Assembly: GCA_026414125.1 (NCBI GenBank)
Contig: JAOAJQ010000027.1
Coordinates: 1 to 10,705, forward strand
Origin: Thermoproteota archaeon
GTDB taxonomy: Archaea; Thermoproteota; EX4484-205; JAAOZP01
Direction of reading: 5' to 3'
DNA: 10,705 nucleotides
Shown: piece after piece, positions 5,792 through 10,705 of the stretch
Position numbering within the stretch: position 1 is the first letter of the stretch
Layout of the letters: each line of letters begins with the position of its first letter
Made by a program: the position numbers and the translations under genes
Notes under the pieces: model-generated
Database searches by the model: none
The model's input: only the letters and a program-made list of their open reading frames with translations
What the model was told of the DNA's origin: nothing

Positions 5792-7515
5792 CCTAGTGCT
5801 CCAAAGGGGAAAACTCCTGCTGAAACCCAAGCGAAGAGGAGTGCGTTGAAGACTGTGCCCATGCCTATGGATGAGGTAACCCGGTAAAGCCACCATGAGC
5901 ATGCGGTTGAGATGATGAACAGTACTGTTATGAGTGGGAGGAACTCTATTAGGAAGCCAAGGAAGGAGGTGAGCGGCTTAACCTCTAAAAGGAACATCGG
6001 GATATACTGCATGCCCATTACGAGAATGTATGGTGTAATCTTGACTGCGATGGTTCTAAGCATCTCTATGGCTTCCGGGAGAAACCCTCTTTTCCAGTTT
6101 CCTTCACGCAGAATATGAAGGTAAATCCCTTCAACGTAGAAGAAGACTAGGAAGAAAGGTATGAAGGATAGGAACAGGATGATTCTCGCCAGAGTGTTGA
6201 GAACTTTGAAAATGGGTACGAAAATCCAGAGGTTCATGTCTAATAATAGATGGGTAAGGGCAACAATTGCATATAGCATAAGGAACATGCTTACCGCGGC
6301 ACAGGTTTCTCTCAGCGTGAAAGATTCCGCCGCCAATCTTCTCATGCTGAGCCTGATGCCTGAGAATCTGGGTATGACGAAAAGGATTAGGAAACCCCCG
6401 GCTATAGCAACCATGAGGAGCCACCAAGCGATAGACGAGCCGAATAAAACGGGTGGGAAAGGCAGGCTGAAACCCAGTATGAACGTTGGCAGGAGCAGTG
6501 CGACACCCAGCGCCCCCCAAATAACCATGATTTTCCAGCCTCTAATGGAGCCATGCTCCTCAACCCTCGTGTTCGAAGGCTTGCGCGGCGAGATTAGCAT
6601 GGAAACCGGGAAGGTTAAACCTATCAGTGAGACAATGCTCAGGAGCATCGCTGTTTCACGGTAAGGGTATGTCAAGCCTTCTTCCAGCTGTCTCATTCTG
6701 TTGGGTTCACTAGGCTTGAGAGCGCTGCTCATCCAGACGACTGTTTCAGAAACAATAGTCGGGTCAAGGGGTTCAAGCAGGTGGGTTGTAGCTGGGGCTA
6801 CTAGTTTCCTAGCGGTTCCAGAGGTAAAATCACCGTATAGTGTTCCCAGGGAAATCTTTGGAACCCCGAAAACCGGGGGTAGCAATTCTCCAATAACCTG
6901 ATTAAGATTGAAAAGCACGTCCTGCCTACCTATGGCCACCAGCAGGTTCCTTGGGAAAGTAGTGTTGAGAACCCCGTATGCTGAAGGATTGGAAGCTATT
7001 CCGCCTAAGCCTCCTGCTATGAGCACGGTTGCTTTAACCCCCTGATGGGCAGCGGCTGCAGCCCTGACTGCTCCAGCCCCCAAGCTGTGTCCAACGAGGC
7101 CTAGTGTAGAAGCGTCAACATACGGTAGTGTTTCAACGTGTCTTAAGGCTGCAAGAGCCCCGAGGCTGGGATCCTTGGTTGCGCCAAGCCTACCACCAGA
7201 GTCGCCGTGGCCCACAACATCTATCGACAGGGTGACGAAACCTCTTCTGGCGAGCTCCAACGCTATGCTGCTCATGGATTCTTTAGCACTGCTGATGCCG
7301 TGTACAAGAACTACGGCTGGCAAAGGGTTTTCCTCGGTTGCTGCATGCGGGCGGTACAGTATCCCGCTTATGTAGTGTTCACCATCCGTTATTTTGACAC
7401 TTTTTACTTCAAGCCTTCCGAAGTCATTATTTATTATGAATGCGACGGTTACTCCCGTAAGGAATGCAACAGTTAAAAAAATCAATGCTACACAGCCTTT
7501 TCTCATCGGTCTCAC
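5788..7515 (-). CDS. Alpha/beta hydrolase fused to a polytopic membrane domain
   Basis: 575 residues. Residues 9-29 form a transmembrane anchor. Residues 35-265 are an alpha/beta hydrolase of the dienelactone hydrolase/acyl-peptidase-like type: oxyanion segment VVLVHGISS (68-76), SIDVVGHGDSGG (97-108), nucleophile elbow GHSLGAG with Ser144, likely acid Asp199 in IGRQDVLF, and likely His245 in ATTHLLEP. The triad looks complete. Residues 287-572 hold about eight hydrophobic helices (near 287-308, 328-349, 358-381, 404-425, 428-460, 493-513, 517-540, 548-572). The hydrolase domain should face outside if residues 1-8 (basic) stay inside. It could be an esterase, lipase-like enzyme or peptidase acting on membrane or incoming substrates. 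The GTG at 7515 fits a TATA element at 7539-7546; an ATG at 7506 in the same frame is the alternative. The 3' end overlaps the convergent gene by four bases. Confidence 0.82.
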   Translation of the reverse strand: MRPMRKGCVALIFLTVAFLTGVTVAFIINNDFGRLEVKSVKITDGEHYISGILYRPHAATEENPLPAVVLVHGISSAKESMSSIALELARRGFVTLSIDVVGHGDSGGRLGATKDPSLGALAALRHVETLPYVDASTLGLVGHSLGAGAVRAAAAAHQGVKATVLIAGGLGGIASNPSAYGVLNTTFPRNLLVAIGRQDVLFNLNQVIGELLPPVFGVPKISLGTLYGDFTSGTARKLVAPATTHLLEPLDPTIVSETVVWMSSALKPSEPNRMRQLEEGLTYPYRETAMLLSIVSLIGLTFPVSMLISPRKPSNTRVEEHGSIRGWKIMVIWGALGVALLLPTFILGFSLPFPPVLFGSSIAWWLLMVAIAGGFLILFVIPRFSGIRLSMRRLAAESFTLRETCAAVSMFLMLYAIVALTHLLLDMNLWIFVPIFKVLNTLARIILFLSFIPFFLVFFYVEGIYLHILREGNWKRGFLPEAIEMLRTIAVKITPYILVMGMQYIPMFLLEVKPLTSFLGFLIEFLPLITVLFIISTACSWWLYRVTSSIGMGTVFNALLFAWVSAGVFPFGALG

Positions 7516-7538
7516 AGAGTCCTCTTCAAGTTTTAAGC

Positions 7539-7546
7539 CTATATAG
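7539..7546 (-). promoter_or_regulatory. TATA box of the membrane hydrolase gene
   Basis: The reverse strand reads GGAAAAACTATATAGGC. CTATATAG is the TATA element and the purine-rich GGAAAAA a likely BRE. The centre near 7542 predicts transcription from about 7517, which fits a leaderless transcript beginning at the GTG at 7515. This is one of the clearest promoters in the window. Confidence 0.6.
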
Positions 7547-7707
7547 TTTTTCCCGTGCTGCTTGAAAGCATGTTATTCAACGTTTAGTGTCTTAAACCGT
7601 TTCTATTTAAAACCAGTTTTAGCTGTACTGCTTAGACGAATACGGTTTAATTGTTCATGTGCAGTCAGGAAGCTGCAATCTAAGGCTTGAAGCGTGAATA
7701 AAGAAGG

Positions 7708-7788
7708 ATGGTCGAAAAAGGGAGGAAGCTGCTTCTGATCGGTGGCAGTGCTTTTAAATCAAAACCGCCGGCTGAGATAAAAAGATAG
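7708..7788 (+). CDS. Tiny ORF (26 residues), possible gene remnant
   Basis: ATG at 7708 gives MVEKGRKLLLIGGSAFKSKP and a few more residues to a TAG. The start KLLLIGG resembles the first strand and glycine turn of a Rossmann-like protein, but the ORF ends at once. An AGAAGG run just before the ATG is too close to be a good ribosome site. It may be chance or a decayed 5' end of a gene. No function is claimed. Confidence 0.12.
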   Translation: MVEKGRKLLLIGGSAFKSKPPAEIKR

Positions 7789-7795
7789 AATAGAT

Positions 7796-7802
7796 GAGGC
7801 GA
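7796..7802 (+). promoter_or_regulatory. Possible ribosome binding site before the 30-residue ORF
   Basis: GAGGCGA differs by one base from the strong Shine-Dalgarno sequence GAGGTGA and ends 11 bases before the TTG at 7814. With the TATA-like CTTTTAAA at 7751-7758 (predicted transcript start about 7781) it makes a coherent set of expression signals in front of a very short frame. Confidence 0.25.
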
Positions 7803-7813
7803 TAACTGGTAAA

Positions 7814-7906
7814 TTGAAAATAATAGTTGGGGAAGCTCCAGCGCATGCAGGCTTAGACTACTTGAAATCTAAAGGTTACAGGAACGTTGCGGTTGGGCAC
7901 GTGTGA
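7814..7906 (+). CDS. Small ORF (30 residues), possible decayed N-terminus of a sugar-isomerase-like gene
   Basis: TTG at 7814 gives MKIIVGEAPAHAGLDYLKSK then GYRNVAVGHV and TGA. The pattern (strand MKIIVG, HAG, YLKSKGY, VxVG) recalls the N-terminus of RpiB/LacAB-type sugar-phosphate isomerases (MKIxIGxDHAG...YLxxKGYxVxDxG) with a piece missing between HAG and YLK and the key Asp absent. After the TGA the same frame meets further stops. I read it as a possible remnant, or a small protein of unknown role. The resemblance is from memory of the family pattern and is weak. Confidence 0.2.
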   Translation: MKIIVGEAPAHAGLDYLKSKGYRNVAVGHV

Positions 7907-8040
7907 AAAATAAGGTATGCCGCGGGTAATTGGGAAGACGCAGGAAAGAGAGGCATCTAAGAGACGCTGATGTTCGGGAAAATATGGAGGATAGTGTGCA
8001 CTAAACTATTACTGTTTTCCTATGAAAGGGCTTCATGCCG

Positions 8041-8520
8041 TCAGTCCTCCGGCATCTTGGTTTTTCTTTCAACTGCCGCTTTAGCCAGGGCTTCTCCAAG
8101 CCGCTTTAGCTCAGACAAGTCTTTTTCAAAGGGGGATCCTTTCTCTCTAAGACCCCAGACAACGCCTACAGCTGCCTTCTCCATTTTGAAAGCTGGGAAA
8201 ATCCTCTCTATGCTTAACAGTGCTGAATCGCTTGAACTGCCGCCGCATGTGAATGCTGCCGCCGGTTTCCCCGCGGTCTTCTCCCTTACGCTCCAAGCCC
8301 GGTCGAAGAAATCCTTCAACAATCCCGCCATGTAGCCAAAGTAGTTGGGTGAGCCGAATGCTACAGCGTCGCACGATATAAGGTCTTCAACAGTAGCGTA
8401 GTCTACACGTTTCAGCTCAGCCGTGGCTCCTTCAACCTTCTCCACACCTTGAGCAACTGCCTTAGCTAGGGCTTCAACGTTTCCTCCTCGAGAATAGTAA
8501 AGTATTAAGACTTTAACCAT
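8041..8520 (-). CDS. Flavodoxin-fold protein (flavodoxin / WrbA-like NAD(P)H:quinone oxidoreductase family)
   Basis: 159 residues, the usual size of a short-chain flavodoxin domain. VKVLILYYSRGGNVEALAKAV (2-22) is strand 1 and the FMN-phosphate loop, with RGG in place of the common TGN/TGNT. SCDAVAFGSPNYFGYMAGLL (49-68) is the second FMN-contacting loop, typical of the WrbA/flavodoxin group (GSPxYxGxM). FTCGGSSSDSALLSIE (90-105) is the third loop, with small residues around the isoalloxazine ring. It should bind FMN and carry electrons or reduce quinones in the cytoplasm. WrbA proper is about 200 residues, so this is a shorter relative. The ATG at 8520 has AGGAGG nine bases upstream, one of the few good Shine-Dalgarno sites here. 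It is divergent from the alcohol dehydrogenase, which suggests but does not prove a redox link. Confidence 0.82.
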   Translation of the reverse strand: MVKVLILYYSRGGNVEALAKAVAQGVEKVEGATAELKRVDYATVEDLISCDAVAFGSPNYFGYMAGLLKDFFDRAWSVREKTAGKPAAAFTCGGSSSDSALLSIERIFPAFKMEKAAVGVVWGLREKGSPFEKDLSELKRLGEALAKAAVERKTKMPED

Positions 8521-8571
8521 GTTCTCCAGCCTCCTGCTATTAAATATGTAATCCTAATAAAAATATTTTAC
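8521..8571 (-). promoter_or_regulatory. Promoter and ribosome binding site of the flavodoxin-like gene
   Basis: AGGAGG at 8530-8535 (reverse strand) lies nine bases before the ATG, a strong Shine-Dalgarno site. Two TATA candidates lie upstream: ATATTTAA near 8540-8547, which would give a leaderless start at about 8518, and AAAATATTTTTATT near 8557-8570, which would start transcription near 8537 and keep the ribosome site in the mRNA. The second agrees better with the presence of the site. Confidence 0.45.
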
Positions 8572-8613
8572 TGTGGAAGCGTCTATGCTAAACCTACCGG
8601 AGCCGTCGAATAA

Positions 8614-8623
8614 AGATTAAAAA
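8614..8623 (+). promoter_or_regulatory. TATA box of the alcohol dehydrogenase gene
   Basis: AGATTAAAAA has its centre about 28 bases before the ATG at 8647, predicting transcription from about 8645 and so an almost leaderless mRNA. No Shine-Dalgarno sequence precedes the ATG; the 10 bases before it are pyrimidine-rich, consistent with a leaderless start. Confidence 0.5.
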
Positions 8624-8646
8624 GCCAGCTGAAGAATTTTTTCCTC

Positions 8647-9819
8647 ATGGAGAACTTCCAGTTTCAATGTACTACTAAAATAGTTTTCGGCAGAGGGGTT
8701 GAAAACCTGGTTGGGGAAGAGGTGAAGAAATACGGCGATAAGGTTCTTTTCCACTATGGTGGTGGAAGTATAAAGAGAATAGGTCTCTACGGCAAGATTG
8801 TGGAATCCTTGAAGAGCGCAGGCGTCAGTTTTATCGAGCTTCCGGGTGTTAAGCCTAATCCTCGTCTAAGTCTTGTTAGAAAAGGGATAGAGGTCTGCAG
8901 GAGTAGCGGTGTAGACTTCATACTGGCGGTTGGAGGTGGGAGCGTTATAGACTCCGCTAAAGCCATAAGCGTAGGTGTTCCGTATAAGGGTGACGTATGG
9001 GATTTCTACGTTGACAGGGCTGAGCCCGTGGAAGCGTTGCCCGTGGGGGTTGTTTTAACAATACCGGGAGCAGGAAGCGAGGCGAGCAGTAGCTCTGTTA
9101 TTACGAACGAGGAGGATTGGCGTAAGCTTTCACTCACAACCGAGCTCTTACGCCCCAGGTTCGCATTGATGAATCCTGAGGTTACTTTTTCAGTACCGCC
9201 CTACCATACTGCTTGCGGGGCAGCCGATATAATGGCTCACGTCATGGAACGCTACTTCACTAATGTGCAGCACGCAGATCTAACGGATAGGCTTTGTGAA
9301 GCAACTTTGAAAACAGTGATCAGGAATGTCCCGATCGTCTTAAGGGAGCCTGAGAACTATGATGCTCGGGCTGAAATAATGTGGGCTAGCACTGTTGCGC
9401 ACAATGATCTTCTGGGGACAGGCCGGATAGGGGATTGGGCTACGCACATAATAGAGCATGAGCTCAGCGGCCTATACGACGTGCCGCACGGCGCTGGGCT
9501 GGCAGTATTGTTTCCAAACTGGATGAGACACGTGTATAGGCATCGCATAGACATATTTGTGCAGTTCGCCGTTAGAGTCTGGAACGTTGAGCCTGATTTC
9601 CAAGATCCTGAGAAAACGGCTCTTGAAGGCATAGAGAGGTTGAAAGCTTTCTTCAAGCAGATAGGGCTTCCGACAACACTCAGAGAACTGGGTGTTCCTG
9701 GCGATAGGCTTGAGGAGATGGCGCTCCGATGCACCAATTCGGGGCGCTCTAAAATAGGGGGTTTCGTTAAGCTGGGTAAGGATGATGTCCTGAGTATTTT
9801 GAGAAACGCTAGAGAATAA
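8647..9819 (+). CDS. Iron/zinc-dependent alcohol dehydrogenase, YqhD/butanol dehydrogenase type
   Basis: 390 residues, full length for the group III (iron-type) alcohol dehydrogenases. The YqhD/BDH subgroup reduces aldehydes to alcohols with NADPH. Start MENFQFQCTTKIVFGRG is the typical N-terminus. HYGGGSIKR (36-44) and ILAVGGGSVIDSAKAI (92-107) form the Rossmann-like cofactor site; GGGS near 38-41 is the NADP(H)-type loop of this subgroup. TIPGAGSEAS (138-147) is also conserved. Metal ligands are all present: Asp194 and His198 (GAADIMAHVMERYF), His267 (WATHIIEHELSG) and His281 (DVPHGAGLA), the same numbers as in E. coli YqhD. Cytoplasmic and probably active. It may dispose of reactive aldehydes or reoxidise NADPH during sugar fermentation. 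Divergent from the flavodoxin-like gene, with a 126-base spacer. Confidence 0.92.
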   Translation: MENFQFQCTTKIVFGRGVENLVGEEVKKYGDKVLFHYGGGSIKRIGLYGKIVESLKSAGVSFIELPGVKPNPRLSLVRKGIEVCRSSGVDFILAVGGGSVIDSAKAISVGVPYKGDVWDFYVDRAEPVEALPVGVVLTIPGAGSEASSSSVITNEEDWRKLSLTTELLRPRFALMNPEVTFSVPPYHTACGAADIMAHVMERYFTNVQHADLTDRLCEATLKTVIRNVPIVLREPENYDARAEIMWASTVAHNDLLGTGRIGDWATHIIEHELSGLYDVPHGAGLAVLFPNWMRHVYRHRIDIFVQFAVRVWNVEPDFQDPEKTALEGIERLKAFFKQIGLPTTLRELGVPGDRLEEMALRCTNSGRSKIGGFVKLGKDDVLSILRNARE

Positions 9820-9824
9820 CTCGG

Positions 9825-10705
9825 CTAACGTTTCTTCTTTAAGAGCCCATTCGCCCTGTCGATCGGATCCTGGTATTTTGAAATCCTCCCGTTAAGAACA
9901 TCCCTGTACCTTACGACTCTGCGTAGCTTAGCCGACTCGTATATGGCTTCAGCTATCGCCTTGGCCCTCATCCCGTCTTCGCCGTCAACCTCAGGCCTCC
10001 TTCTCTTTTGAACTGCCTCAAGAAAATCATAGCACTCCAGAGTAATCCCGTCGGTAAAACCATGTGGGAAAAGCCTATTTCTACCCTCCTCACCTATGCT
10101 TCTAAGGAATTCTTCTCGAAGCTCGGGCATGGTGTGCTGCGTCCCATCTTTTAGAATGAGCACCGCGTTGTCGAAAGGACCGTGGAAGACATCGCCCGAG
10201 TCTAGAAGGCATCCCTCCGACCCGTAGTAAACAACCTTCGTGAAAGAATGGCCCGGCGCAGCCATTGTCCAGCTCCATGTGCCGACGAGACCGCTTTCAA
10301 AGCTTATTAGTGCAACCCAGCTGTCCTCCACCTCGCTGTAAACGGTTTCTCCATTCTTATCGTGAGGCCATTTTTCAAACTGTCCTACAAAAGCGTAAAC
10401 CCTATCCACCTCTCCGAAGAAGTACCTCATCGAGTCGCAGAAATGCGCTCCACTATCCATGACTAGTCCTCCTCCGCTCAGGTTCTTCTCAATCCTCCAA
10501 TGCCACTTCCTAGGTTTCAACGGATCGTTCCAAGAAGCATGCATCGCGTAGAACATTCTGGGCTTGCCGATCAGCTTAGCCTCATTAATCAGCCAGTGCA
10601 TAGTCCTCTGGTTCACTCCGCGGCGTATGTTCTCCGCAGTCGCAACAATCCTTCCATGCCTCTTCCCGGCAGCTATTATCGTCTTGCTAGCCCTCAGCGT
10701 CACCC
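9825..10705 (-). CDS. Gfo/Idh/MocA-family oxidoreductase, N-terminus beyond the window
   Basis: 293 residues are in the window with the frame open at the right edge; the stop is at 9825. The first residues, TLRASKTIIAAGKRHGRIVATAENIRR, match the helix and strand that follow the EKPxA motif of this family. So the NAD(P)-binding Rossmann half (about 100 residues) lies outside and the GTG at 10703 is not the true start. The C-terminal alpha/beta domain has the family signature GGGLVMDSGAHFCD, with the D-x3-H pair of the active site, then sheet strands DSWVALISFESGLVGTWSW and GSEGCLLDSGD. HGFTDGITLECYDFLEAVQKRRRPEVDGEDGMRAKAIAEAIYESA is the usual end (EcxDFLxAVxxxxxPxVdGxdGxxAxxixxAxxxSa). It oxidises or reduces a sugar, inositol or related compound with NAD(P); substrate unknown. 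Convergent with the alcohol dehydrogenase, five bases between stops. Confidence 0.88.
   Translation of the reverse strand, partial: VTLRASKTIIAAGKRHGRIVATAENIRRGVNQRTMHWLINEAKLIGKPRMFYAMHASWNDPLKPRKWHWRIEKNLSGGGLVMDSGAHFCDSMRYFFGEVDRVYAFVGQFEKWPHDKNGETVYSEVEDSWVALISFESGLVGTWSWTMAAPGHSFTKVVYYGSEGCLLDSGDVFHGPFDNAVLILKDGTQHTMPELREEFLRSIGEEGRNRLFPHGFTDGITLECYDFLEAVQKRRRPEVDGEDGMRAKAIAEAIYESAKLRRVVRYRDVLNGRISKYQDPIDRANGLLKKKR
9829..9840 (+). terminator. T-rich tract after the alcohol dehydrogenase gene
   Basis: CGTTTCTTCTTT begins about ten bases after the TAA of the alcohol dehydrogenase. Archaeal transcription commonly stops on T-rich stretches in the coding strand, so this is a possible terminator. 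It lies inside the last codons (lysine- and arginine-rich) of the convergent gene, so its base content is also explained by that protein. Confidence 0.25.

Larger units (their letters stand above)
7516..8040. other. 525-base stretch without a convincing gene
   Basis: This stretch holds the promoter of the gene ending at 5788, then about 450 bases of mixed composition. Several TATA-like motifs occur (for example CTTTTAAA at 7751-7758 on the plus strand, TATTTAAAA near 7606-7614). AGGAAGCTGC occurs twice, near 7667-7676 and 7722-7731. Only very short ORFs are found. No tRNA T-arm, no box C/D pair and no long hairpin was found. Two small ORFs (7708-7788 and 7814-7906) are listed separately and may be remnants of lost genes. 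Confidence 0.5.

Noticed and set aside
6131..6664. Frames on both strands inside the membrane hydrolase gene (6131-6520 and 6161-6664)
   Set aside because: The protein on the reverse strand from 7515 has catalytic motifs and helices through this region; the others are shadows of its codons.
7660..7735. Direct repeat AGGAAGCTGC (two copies about 55 bases apart)
   Set aside because: Two short copies only, with no extension, no target-site arrangement and no third unit; compatible with chance.
1..10705. CRISPR arrays, tRNA or rRNA genes, insertion sequences, phage genes
   Set aside because: No regularly spaced repeats, no T-arm GTTCRA pattern in a cloverleaf context, no transposase or integrase motifs, no terminal inverted repeats were found by reading both strands.

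Overview
The window reads as chromosome of a hyperthermophilic archaeon, most likely Thermoproteota (Crenarchaeota) or a relative such as Korarchaeota. The main evidence is promoter architecture. Almost every gene has an A/T-rich TATA-like element centred about 25-30 bases before its start codon, so transcription should begin at or within a few bases of the start (leaderless mRNA). Clear Shine-Dalgarno sites are scarce. GTG and TTG starts occur. The protein content (a membrane-anchored GH5 cellulase-like enzyme, a TIM-barrel glycosidase-like protein, a YqhD-like iron/zinc alcohol dehydrogenase, DegT and Gfo/Idh/MocA enzymes) fits a carbohydrate-using thermophile. No phage, IS, CRISPR, rRNA or tRNA signal was seen.

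Layout. 1-160 (-): N-terminus of a metal-dependent amidohydrolase running off the left edge. 344-1681 (+), divergent from it: a DegT/DnrJ/EryC1-type protein in which the PLP lysine position holds glutamine. 1843-3315 (-): GH5 glycosidase with hydrophobic segments at both ends. Upstream on the same strand, 3350-4515 (-): a membrane-anchored extracellular protein of unknown family whose reading frame is broken by a -1 shift near 3808-3826. 4607-5791 (+), divergent: a TIM-barrel glycoside-hydrolase-like protein that stops inside what looks like a C-terminal GATase-like (beta-galactosidase trimerisation-like) domain. 5788-7515 (-), convergent with it by four bases: an alpha/beta hydrolase fused to a polytopic membrane domain. 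7516-8040: 525 bases without a convincing gene, holding a promoter and two tiny ORFs that may be gene remnants. 8041-8520 (-): flavodoxin-fold protein. 8647-9819 (+), divergent: YqhD-like alcohol dehydrogenase with a complete metal site. 9825-10705 (-): Gfo/Idh/MocA oxidoreductase lacking its N-terminus at the window edge.

How it may work together (inference). The genes are mostly separate transcription units in divergent or convergent pairs, not one operon. Two themes stand out: extracellular polysaccharide attack at the membrane (GH5, its unknown membrane-anchored neighbour, possibly the membrane hydrolase) and intracellular sugar, inositol or aldehyde chemistry (DegT protein, amidohydrolase, TIM-barrel protein, Gfo/Idh/MocA, alcohol dehydrogenase, flavodoxin). 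The most noteworthy signals are the lysine-to-glutamine change in the DegT protein, the broken reading frame beside the GH5 gene, and the abrupt truncation of the TIM-barrel protein. I did not find a clear multi-gene system that I would call new.
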